NCBI RefSeq assembly: GCF_001625305.1
Contig: NW_017803046.1
Location: 3,462,556 to 3,526,555, forward strand
Origin: Branchiostoma belcheri
Taxonomy: Eukaryota > Chordata > Leptocardii > Amphioxiformes > Branchiostomatidae
Reading direction: 5' to 3'
DNA length: 64,000 bases
Positions 51,021-61,660 of the stretch are shown piece by piece (position 1 is the stretch's first letter; every line of letters begins with the position of its first letter). The notes under the pieces are model-generated. The model ran no database searches. It was not told the origin of the DNA and was given only the letters and a program-made list of their open reading frames with translations. The position numbers and the translations under genes are program-made.

Positions 51021-51597
51021 TTAAAAGAGGCTTCAGTCATAAATTAAATGATGAATAATGAACAGCAGTTCAGAAGCACAAGTTTCTTTGTTTCTTGTCA
51101 AGTCTACAGGATCATCTGAAAAAAATACCTCTAAAACAAGAGCAATGCCATACAACAATTTCTTACTTTGCATCACTTCACAGTGTGCAGAGCACATAGA
51201 TTCGCAAGTCCTGAGGGGTTTTGTTTTTATACAAAGAGAAGACAGACAATCCTGTGACCTTAACACAGTCACAAACCATACTATACTTAATGCCAACTCA
51301 AAGAAACCTGAAGATACAAACATACAAGCCAGCTAACTTGACCTTCCCAAAATACAAACATTGTGCTGGTTAGAATAACCGAGAATGGGTAAAAAGAGGG
51401 TGTAGAAGTCGCTCCTCTTGACCAAAATGCAGTGTTGCACTCACCCTGAGCTGACCTGAAAGACAAGTTCCACCTCATCAACCAGTGGGCTTCAAACAAA
51501 GCAACAGCTCCCAGCACAACAACCAGGCCGCATTAAAAACCCTCCGGTAACCGCAAGAGGGGGCTGTCCTATTGTTACATCTCCTCTCTGGTCTTAC

Positions 51598-51618
51598 CTG
51601 CGAAAAGTGTTTTTTGCC
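51598..51618 (-). CDS. candidate 21-nt microexon, phase 1-1
   Basis: The donor GCAG|GTAAGA (GT at 51597-51596) is among the best minus-strand donors in the window. The nearest acceptor, GGTACTTTCGAG, leaves an exon of exactly 21 nt. In phase 1 it encodes QKTLFA between two split codons and is open. The acceptor is only fair. An alternative reading is that the pyrimidine run CACTTTTCGCAG directly before the donor makes this another zero-length splice site. It stays in frame with the 59.0 kb start exon and the 48.1 kb microexon. Confidence 0.35.
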
Positions 51619-54584
51619 CTCGAAAGTACCAGACAATTGGATGACTTTTTTTATTTAATCGTATTAGTATTAGATGCATCCCACCAAGGACGTTGCGTCC
51701 TTGATCCCACATATGGTACTTTCAAAAGCTACTAGGAGTAGCAGGCACAAGAAACCCAGAGGAAAACTCATGACACCACAGAAGAAAAGGAGTCTTACTT
51801 TGTACATTCAAGTAAAGTTGCTCAGGTAAAGATTGCTACTTAATTTGAATGTTTTATAAAGCTACAGATTTGAACAGATCTAAGCACACATCTGAACAAC
51901 TTACAAAAATTGCTGCTTTCAAACCCATTCCCAAAATGCCCGGGGTGATTTTCGTCTTTCCACCCCTGCTTGGTTGCTTCAACACTTTAGCCCCAAGCAA
52001 CATTGCTTGGTAATTAAAGAATCTGGCTTCTCTATAACAGTGTGTCATCTTCAATGGACATCATTGTTATGATGCAAGTAACAATGAGCAGTCTAACCAA
52101 CTCCTCTTTAATGATGACCACTCTCAGCACTGCTTTCTTCATATTACCATCATGTTAGGACTACCTGTCAGTTCCATTTTTTCCAAACCTATGTAAGTGT
52201 ACATAGACATAAATATGGACGACGTAAAGTACAGGGCCTCAAAATGGTCGTTCATCATTGGTCTGACAGCCGAGTGGACCGCGGACAGCCATGTCATCCC
52301 GAACAAAGGAGATGCCCTTCCTCCGGACAATGGCCGAAGCCCCCAAGGCTGAGTCCACCCAGATAGGAGCAGCTGACCCCTTTGTGATCTAAAATTAGGG
52401 ACATTGGATGCTGTTTTCTCCGGGGAATTCCTCCCATAAAACCTACAATTTTCAAAACTGTTGTTGGCTGAAGTGTCCAGCTTTGGCCACAGGAACAACC
52501 TGGCTTGATTGCTGATGAGCACTTAGACAACATTATATATGATGATTCTGAGGGTCACTTCATCATTTGCTATCTACAGCATGTCAAATTTTATTCTTGC
52601 TTGTTACATATAGCCAATGTATATGTTCTAAAATGTGTATCAAGTTAACTTAAAATTTGTAACTTAAAGGATTGTATAAAAGGAAAAAAATCCATTTTGA
52701 CCAGCACAGAAGCATTTTTATTGCATCTTCATTTCAGAAATGGTCCAGAACGTGACCAATTGGCAGGCTTCTGATAAAAGCAGTCAGTTTTTATGGCCTT
52801 TTGACCTTCATGTTCGATTGGCTGCCTAAATGCTGGTGACTTGTTTTTGCCGTTCCAAGGGCACTTCATATCCATTATCAGTGGCCTTGAACATTCTGAC
52901 ACTGCTGCTTGTTGGAACTCTTCAGAGTTGGAATGTAAAACTAGTGGTGACCTGTTCATTTTAAAGCTCAACTTCAACTGACCACTACTCGGTTTGCCTG
53001 CCCATCCCCAGATAGTGTTCCATTACTGGACACAGGTGACCATTAGCCCTGCACATACTAAGAAGTAACCCATCATGACTTTGGTCATCCATCAGTGTTG
53101 GCCATTATCTGTTTTGGTGGAGTCCAGTCCAGATCCTTACCACTTACTCACAGGTCATAGGTGGTCAGGCTAAGCACACACGTTTCAACATTCTCTTTTA
53201 AATGACAATGTACAAATGTACACTCTTTCTAAATTACCAAAATTCTGTGATCCAAATAACAGTGGCAATCATACAATACCTTATATACAGATGATTTCCA
53301 CTCATTTGAAGCTTTTGCTCATCATGTCATTTGTTTATATCCCTTTCTTCTTTAAAAAAAAAAAACAACCTTGCATAATCAGGTTATAAAGGTCATCCAC
53401 ACGTAGTAACACTTGATATGACCGGCTCGAACTGGAATTCTGAGTGCACACCTTTAATATGTAACATGAGAGTGACCACTAGGCAAAGGTCAGTTATACA
53501 ACCGTCCTGCGGCCAGGCCGGACCAAGTCATTTCTCACCATCACTGCCTGTTTGTATCTGATGATACCAAATGTCAATGTTTGTTTTTTCCCCTGTACAT
53601 TCCTTTCTCTGAGGTAGAAGGGGAGGTCCACCTTATTTTAGGTCAATGCACCTGCAGAGATGGTCAAACACTGGGTTCACCTTTGCCCCTGATCTACAGG
53701 GCAGCCATTGGTCATGTTAAAGGCATCCAATGCAATTTCAGGGTGGCAAAACTGGAATTTTCTGAATAAGGCAATCTGTATGATATTGACACATACTGTC
53801 CCACATTAGCACATTTGTATCAGTATTTCATGCGTAAGTTTAGGCATTTAAAACTGCAAAAACAAGCCCCAAGATTAGTCCTTTATTTTCTAGGTGGTAC
53901 CCTAAAAATCAATCCAGGTCCTTCTGGTAACCGTTTTTCATCAGAATTTTGGGCATTTTTGCTCCGTGAATGTTGATATACATGTACATTGGGACGATAT
54001 TATTTCAACTTAGTATGAAGGTAAGTGACTAGCATATTGACTTTGAAAAATCTGGTTTCCAAGCATGAAAAACTGCACTGGATGCCTTTAATCACAGAAG
54101 CACCTTCCTAACAGTTAACAGTCTTTCAAAACCAGCCTTTGACAATTTTTTGGGTCACAGAATATTTCTTTTCTATGACTTGTGGCACTAGCAAAATTGA
54201 TCTTCCTGGTTCTATTTTGGGGGCTGGACATGGTTATGCATTTCGTTGATGAATATGCAGTTTTGTCAACCTTATGAGGTCCCGCACGTGCCCTACATAA
54301 AATGTGTTGTTACGGCAATCAGTCTACTGTAAAACCTAGGCTTTATTTTTCAATCCAAGATTGCATTTTACAAAACCGATTTTTTTCTTAATTCAAAGAG
54401 TACCAATAGAAAATGTCGATATAAATAACAATCCTAGTTTTTCACTTGACTGTATTGGCTGACCTCTCCTTCATACTCTCACTCCATTTTTTATTTACGT
54501 CCTGACTTGTCGGCAGTATAGCCTAAAGCTTGTGACACTACATGTAGCTGGTAATGAATCACAAAACACCGACACGCTCTTTCA

Positions 54585-54920
54585 AAAGCCCAGCAGTGAT
54601 GACCTACAAAAGAAAAATTTTCACAATAACTGAAAAACTGGTTATATAAAATGTTATTTGGAAAGACCGCAGGCAATACCTTGTTGCTAACATCAATTTT
54701 GCGTAACCAGCCCAGAAGCGACAGCCCATGAAAGAGAAGTATTCACAATTGTTCAAAGAAATGAAGATATTATATATGCATAAAGGCTGAGAAAATTGGA
54801 GACATTCTGTGTCAAATAACAAGCCCAGAGGCTGAATGTCCTAGAAATAGAAAATGTACCTTACTGAAAGAAAGGCAATTTTTATGTAAGATCTTATTTG
54901 AAAAGACCACAGCAACTTTA
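54585..54920. repeat. three diverged tandem units of ~117 bp
   Basis: Units begin near 54588 (AGCCCAGCAGTGATGACC), 54709 (AGCCCAGAAGCGACAGCCC) and 54822 (AGCCCAGAGGCTGAATGTCC). Each continues into an A-rich GAAA tract and, in the first two, into TTCACAAT. The pair ATGTTATTTGGAAAGACCGC (about 54651) and CTTATTTGAAAAGACCAC (about 54893) belongs to the same alignment. The repeat makes two minus-strand open frames look related (FSFMGCRFWAGY and FSFVGHHCWAFE). This is better explained by duplication of noncoding DNA than by a protein repeat, because the frames stop and lack matching splice sites. Confidence 0.6.
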
Positions 54921-54999
54921 ATTTTCGCCTCTATAGGTGGTGGTGAAATAATCATAGCTGCCAGCATTCATCTCCCACATATTTTCTATTCTCGGCATG

Positions 55000-57900
55000 T
55001 TTGCAACACTTCAGTTCAGGGAACGAGTCTTTAACAAAAGATGGACTAAATCCTCGGATTAAATGTGAGGGACGGTTCGGACAGTCGACGGTAATCTGCA
55101 GCCACGTGGCATCCTTCTGTGGCCATTATCTTCTTAAGGGGAGCCACAACAATAGTGGCCAAATTACTGCCACTCAGAGTATGGCAGGTGTGGGAGATGG
55201 ACACAGAAGTGACCACTAATCGTGGTGAAAGGGGCACAGGGCAAGTACTTGTGTCAAGACTCCTGCTCTCAACGAGAGCAGCACATAAAAAAAATCACAG
55301 AATTCTTCACAACATGGGGGTGGCCACTCTGTTTAGAATGTTCTGATTTCTGTTAAGTCTGCATCATTTGACATCACACATAATACTAAAAGCATGTGGT
55401 AGTTACATCAAATTACACTTTGAGCCATTTGGTAGATGTAACACTATAGTTACTGTAGATGTAACACTGTTCTCAACTGTCATCACCTGTCTAGGATTTC
55501 CTGTATAATATTTTTTGCATCCAATATGATTAGAACATATTGGAAGACCTGCCGACATTTTTTGCCAACTTTAAAAAATGTTCCCAAAAAACTAAAAAAT
55601 TTTGTCCATGAGTAGGGTTTGCAATGATAGGCACTAAATAGAAGCCTTTTTTGGTGCCAATCACTGCCAAATATATCAGGTACTGTTCAGACTTCTGAGT
55701 ATTCAATGATGACAGTCCATCATGTTGTAAAAGAATCAACAAGAACATGTGTCTTCCATCCTCTATGTACGACCACCTCAACTACTACAGTACTGACACA
55801 CTATATCTAACAATCAGACGTATTCCATCAAAGTACACTGTAACTTCATCATTAATGAAAGTTTCAAACAGTCAGCATGATTAATAATCTTTAAATAACA
55901 GACATTGATCAATGTGAAATCTCACGAAATGAAGTCGCTTTACTGAGAATTCACTTACTACACAAAAGAAGCTAACAAACATCATTATATTGTTGTCACT
56001 CAGCATCTCAGACATCAAATGAGACAGAGGCTTCTTAGCAAAAATAGGTCAGTCCAACATGATTCTAACAAAGGCTACTGTAAGCTAACATGACAGACAA
56101 CATACACAAGTGGGTCTGAAGGGGTTATGGATTGTATGGATCTCAGAAGACAGGCAAGCAAATTTGGGAGGTAAATCTGGGTTAATAAGAACGATCAATC
56201 ACGGCTCTATGTGTACATATTCATTGATTTATTTTGACACTAGCCTACAGTAATAATACTTTGATTTGTTCTGTTTTATTAGACAAGGCCTTATAAACTC
56301 CACAGTCCACCCACAAAGAATAGATTTTTTTTTATATTCAAACCTTCATTAGCAAAGTTTCCACGGACATTAGGGAGAAGGCAGAAACTACGGAAGATGG
56401 CACACAGACTAAACCTTCGTGGAATCAAGCATGACTTTTATATTTTCAATGCAGTTACATCTATAAACAGCATAAGATATTTGTAGGCAGGACAACCAAA
56501 AAGTCTTCAATGTACAGTCTTTAACAGGAAGGAAAATAGCTTCAATCACAAAACGTAAAGAGAAAACCATAAATAAATCAGAGTTAGTTTTGAAATAACT
56601 TTATTCTCTATTTTCAGAAATTTGTGAGTGAAGTGAACTATCTCACATCCAGAAATTAGAAGATGGGTTGAAAATTATGGGAAAATTTGTTGCAAAGGCG
56701 ATATACAGTACAAAAGTAATTTTCTAAAACCCAAGGACAACTTTAAACTGATATAAATATGTTCAAAGTTGCTTCAAAAAAATATACAAAGAAAGACACA
56801 GTGGTCTCCTGCATAACTATGTGCTTTACGAGCAAGTGTGGTCCCCTCTCAGTCCCTGAAAAATTAACAGTGTAATGTGCACCTCCTTTTCCCATGCAAC
56901 TCTATAATTATGCCTGAATCAGGCGCCCGATGTGTCAAAGGCACCTCAAACCGAGCCAATGGTTTCCATAAAATCAGCTGAACAATACCACTCCAGGACT
57001 TTCCCAACTGCCAGCCGGCCTGATTCATGAAGCTTGGTCATTGTTCTGCCGTATTTCCCATCCAGAGACCAGAAGTCTCTCAGGCTTTGGCTGTTGGCGT
57101 TCTGAGTACCCTAACTGTGCAACAATGGAGTTTTCATGGCATGATTGAGGTGGTCTACCATGGGAACAACTCAAAATGCACTCATCTGCAATAGGGGAGG
57201 ATTTACAACATGGAAGCCAATTGACCCCAATTGAAAACAGATTTCCTATGATCTGCATTCTCCTTTATTTTCATACCTAATATGACAAACAGCTAGGCCT
57301 TCCACTCCCTTTGTTATGGAGGCAACAGAATGCAGCTGCTCGCCAGAGCGTTCAAGTTTGGATGAAAGTCAGCTGATGTTTAATTCAGCAGAACTTTTGT
57401 AGGTGGCTGAGAGGCGAATTTCTATTGTTCTATGTACTACGCATGCATTGTCAAGCAGGCCACTCCACATTTACATTGCCAAATGTGAACGCAATGTTAC
57501 AGTATCTAATGTCTAGTAGAACTGCATTACATTTGAATGTATATAGCTAAAGATAAAAAGAACATTTAGAAACTTCAAACCTGACTCTAGGCACAGTTTG
57601 TTTTGAACAAAGGCACTCCAAAGAATAATTTTTCTTCATCTAAAAACAGTAGAAAATCAGCACAAGGGACAGCACCCATGTATGGGATGGCATTTGCCTG
57701 CACCAGCTCTAAGACTGTCTTCTTCATGGGTGTCTTCCTCTATTGTAGCAGACGTATGTACAATTGACAGAGATGCACTAGTTAACATTGGTAGTTTTCT
57801 CACAACTGACTTCTCATTGAAAATTGAACTTTAAAAGTACAAAAGTAGGAATGAAATTTTGAAGAGTAAAAAAATCATTTGCAGCAAAACACTGACATTA

Positions 57901-58920
57901 ACCTTTATCCTTCTGTGGGTTCATCCTTGTCCTCAGACTTCTATTCCTTATACAAGGGGTGGGTTAAGGCAAGGGTAAAGTTTTCCCTGAACATGTTGAA
58001 ATAATCATTAGATGCTGTATTAGTATCCAGTCTTTGATTATACTGCCGCAGGGGTCCTTGACGCACAAGAGAGTAGCAGCTACATTTGTAGCTAGCCTTG
58101 CTAGCTGAACACGTTGAAATGATCATTAAAAAGTCCACAGTAACAGATAATCCTATTACAGTACCCTTCAACATGAGACCAAAACTTTGGTCCAACATAC
58201 GAAGAACAGTAGCCTAACTGAAATCACCAATACACACAGATGCAAAAATTAAATTGAAATTTACAAATACATGGAATTCTTTAGCAGATTTTACATGTAC
58301 TTTTCCAACAGAGTAGGACAATACCTGGGTGGAAAGCAGTACTCAGTCCTTGCTAATGATTACAAAAGACCATGACCAGCAGAATTACAGTTCTGGTTGA
58401 TTTATCATTTTCTCTGCTCTTTCCCAGGCTACTAATGTACTGATAAATGACATGTCTGGACATGTCCGAGTACCAGGCTAGCCGAATACATACAGTCTAG
58501 TTTTCCACTTTTAGTTCAGTTGTGGCCGGGAAAAGCTCCACTTTTAACCAGCTTACAAATGTTACATTCAGAAGGAAAAGTGACTAAGTAGTCCTAAAAA
58601 TAGCTTCCTGATCTGGATTCCCATATAAACAATCAACAATTTGTACTACCTTCAGTACAGAAGGGACAAGTATACATTTGCGTATACATTTTTTTCAAAA
58701 TTGTTTCTTTCAAGAGTACAGTATATTTGCTGTGCTCCTAAACCTTGAGTGGTACATCAAGACAACATATTACAATATTTCTAAATAAAGTAATCTTGAG
58801 TCTGAAAGAGACCAAAATGGAATGACGCTAAATTCAAATCCGGAAGGGTTTTTGAAAGTCAAGCCTTTTAACCAGGAAAACAGACATCTCCTAGAGTATA
58901 CATGAAACTCGGCAAACTCT
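55000..58920. other. intron-like stretch, no supported gene
   Basis: AT-rich sequence without a convincing exon on either strand. The only structure noted is a short tandem duplication of GTAGATGTAACACT at about 55432 and 55454. A moderate minus-strand donor (CAG|GTATTG at 58325) has no good matching exon. Confidence 0.5.
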
Positions 58921-58926
58921 ACTCAC

Positions 58927-59023
58927 AGAAGGAGTCGTCCCAGGACGTTTTGGGAAGACAGTACCCAGCCTGCAGGAATGGAGAGTCAAGATGGATCCTT
59001 TTCTCCAGTCCCAACTGGGCCAT
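58927..59023 (-). CDS. candidate first coding exon (unidentified protein), phase-1 donor
   Basis: The minus-strand frame opens at an ATG in a near-perfect start context (AAC before, G after) and reads 32 codons beginning MAQLGLEKRIHLDSPF and ending KTSWDDSF. One base of the next codon follows, then the donor T|GTGAGT at 58926-58925. Intron positions +1 to +6 are perfect consensus; the exon side (TCT) is weak. Exons of this size are too short to stand out by length. The support is the combination of start context, donor, a CCAAT-bearing GC-rich block directly upstream, and a phase-1 end shared with the other start exons at 21.5, 17.6 and 5.8 kb. The peptide is mixed polar with Trp and two Cys, has no signal peptide or membrane segment, and I recognise no family. 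Joined to the 51.6 kb microexon it stays in frame. Confidence 0.45.
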
Positions 59024-59169
59024 GTTCTCACAGAACAAACCCGTGTCCTGTCCTCTTCCCCCGGATGTCACAACTAACTATTCAATTAGCAGGTCCCGAG
59101 GTTGGCGTCCTTGACTGTCGTGTCAGCTGTGGGGCAGGGGTCCGACGAGGGGTCAGCGCGCTCGTGTCC

Positions 59170-59770
59170 TCTCCGTAAGGCACGTGAGGACGAACAACTC
59201 CTGTCCCTGTCTCCCACACTTATACAGGTCAACTGATACTTGACTCAGATTGTTCCCTACGAGCCAATCGGATGGCGGGGGTCAAAAGTCGGGACCTATC
59301 CGCTACCAGGGGCACCTACCACGCGACTCCTTTCTACTAACCTAAGTCAACATTCTTGCATAAATTTGAATGCGGGTTATTGTTGCCGATTTAATTGTCC
59401 CCAACGCCCAATAAAAGGTGAGGCCATCCAGGTCAGGGAGTCGGGACCTCGACTGAAACAGCGCGATTGCTCCTTTCTCATACCTTTCAAACAACTTCTC
59501 GCATAAATTTGAATTTCTCCCAATGGCCAATCAGACTACAGGGCAAAGCCATTCAGGGGTACAGCAGGCAAGGTCAGCCGAGTCATGACCTCGCAACAAG
59601 CTTCCCTAACCCCATATAATTTCTACTTTTTAATGACAGGTTGGGGGTATTCTCGCATACATTTGGAACACTTCCTTCAAAGAAATTTAATTGTGTAAGC
59701 AGGCGTTGAATGCGTGCAGGCGCCAGGGTCAGGTACGTCGTGACCTTAGCAGTAGGAACAGATCCCAGCA
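59170..59770 (-). promoter_or_regulatory. promoter-like region built of four diverged ~150 bp repeats
   Basis: This GC-richer block lies immediately upstream, on the minus strand, of the 59.0 kb start exon. Four diverged units can be aligned by a GTCGGGACCT or GTCRTGACCT end at 59288-59297, 59440-59449, 59582-59591 and 59737-59746 (spacings 152, 142 and 155). A second anchor, CTCGCATAAATTTGAA or a close variant, occurs at 59355-59370, 59498-59513 and 59652-59667. CCAAT boxes sit in the first three units (about 59263, 59408 and 59525), and E-box-like CACGTG occurs nearby (59181-59186). The period is close to one nucleosome. A promoter role is inferred from position, composition and CCAAT boxes; no start site can be read from the sequence. 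Confidence 0.5.
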
Positions 59771-61596
59771 CATAGTCTGACTCTTCAATGGCTTATGATT
59801 GAACAATTCAGCGCTCCCGGTCCCCGGTGCCACCGCAGACACTCGTGTTACCAATCTGGCAATAAAAAATGACTCCCAGCACCTATTGTTCCAAAACCTG
59901 GACTTGACAGACGTTGGGAAGGGAGTACAACAAAAGGAACCAAAAGAAATTTCTCACGCTACCTTTATATACACAATATATACACAATAACTGGGAAGTA
60001 TCATAATATATATAGTACTTCTAGACCTGAATCTCTTTGATATCCATGACGTTGATATCCATGACGTGCTGGCATATATGCATAACATTTACATACTTAA
60101 AATAAATTCAAACTACTCTGTGATATAATATATTTTACTTTGCTTAAAAATTCTTCCATTTTCAACATATAGAAGTAGAATTAAGTTTTTTTCTGTAATT
60201 ATTATGACTATCTCACAACCACATATGTAGTTGTTAGTCTTTGGTCCCTTTCATGCATAGGGCAATAAGTTATTGAATTGAATTGCTACATCAGGATTTT
60301 GAGGTAATATATGGAGCTGTTGCTCCCCTTTGCTGAACCATGTAATGTGCATTGAATCCAGTCCTCGATGTACTGTGTCATCGAACTTTAGACTGTGGGA
60401 TAAAACCACTGGCCTTAACTTTAAAAATCAACCCAAATAGCTGAATATCAATGGCATACAATATATTGGATATGATATTGAAAGTGACAGTTCTGAATGA
60501 TCACTGCTATCATACATCAACAATAATTGGGTTATGACATTTCTCTATTGAAATGAGCTAGAGATCTGACTGAGATATACATGTACAAGGAAACGAGTTC
60601 AAAGTCATCATAAGGTGGCAGAGATTATTACATTACTCAATGTTACATATGGCAAGACATTGAGCCAGCCTTGGAACATCAAATTCTCTTTTCACTGTCT
60701 GAGTGAGTTTTTACATAACTTCTTTAAACATGTATATTTCAATACCATACATACACATACCCAAACATCTGCACAAATACTTGACAGTCATAACTCATAT
60801 CATCAGATCTGCCAGCCTTTTTTTCCTCGCCTGCAAATTGGAGGATGCAGGTGTTCCGGTGAGAGTAATTGGCTGTCAGATCTGTAAGAGTCTGCTTGTT
60901 CCAGTTCTTCCCCCTGACTGGACAGATTTACGGGCACGGGTCCAGTCGGGACAATGTAGGTGTAAAATACAGGGTGACACGGAGCTCCCATTGCCAGGCT
61001 GTTGTCTGACGACCCGGGGCAGAGGTGATCCCGCTGCTGACCCCTCCCTTTCTCCGCAGCCAGCCATGCGAGCGGACAGGTGGTCACGCAGCAACCCGGA
61101 CACGCCTGAGACCGGCCCGAGCGCCGCGTTCCCGTTCTCATTAATTCAATTGACACGAACGGGAGTTTATCTAATTTGCCCCCGCACGAATGTCGCAACA
61201 GGTCATATTTGTTAGCGGTAATCGATGTTCGATGACAACGCAACAAGCGCAGAGGTTAAAGTGCAGATCATAGCATCCCCGGGAGATCTGCTAATAGAGT
61301 TAACTTTCTGTTCAAACAGCTCCTTGAAAAAAGTTGTCTACTCATTCTAGGAATTCAATAACCACACCTCAATAAACCAAGTAGAACAGCAAACTTCACA
61401 AATACCTTTCAGAATGGCTAATGTCTTGTACTTGTACATTCAATAACACAATAGAAAATCTACCGCATGCCATGAAATATTGAGTGAGTTTTACGTAATT
61501 ACCTGTCTTCGCAACCAATTATGATACTTTGGAAACGATAAATGTTTTACAAAGGAAAGTGGCCCGAAGGCACCTGAGAAAGAAACATACACTCAC

Positions 61597-61660
61597 CTGT
61601 GAAGTGGACAGGAACAGGAGGCAGGACAGCATATGGAAGAGAAGAATACTTAGTTAGAAT
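61597..61660 (-). promoter_or_regulatory. candidate recursive (zero-length) splice site
   Basis: On the minus strand a branch-like TTCTAAC (61653-61659) is followed by about 50 bases that are mostly pyrimidine, then CACTTCACAG abutting GTGAGTG with no exon between them. The junction is between 61597 and 61596. A 3' splice site fused to a consensus 5' splice site is the hallmark of ratcheting sites in very long animal introns. A second acceptor, TTTCTTTCTCAG, lies 23 bases downstream (AG at 61575-61574), so a short exon starting at 61573 is an alternative. The site lies upstream of the 59.0 kb start exon, so if it is used, a further promoter lies beyond the right edge of the window. Confidence 0.4.

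Noticed and set aside
52139..52522. 127-codon minus-strand frame
   Set aside because: No acceptor or donor support and no recognisable motif.
54491..54836. Minus-strand frames that look like a repeated protein domain with acceptor-like starts
   Set aside because: The similarity follows the ~117 bp DNA tandem repeat; frames end in stops and no matching donors exist.
60803..61246. Overlapping 147- and 170-codon open frames on both strands
   Set aside because: The minus frame starts at TTG, has no usable donor before its stop, and both frames lie in GC-rich promoter-like sequence where stop codons are rare.
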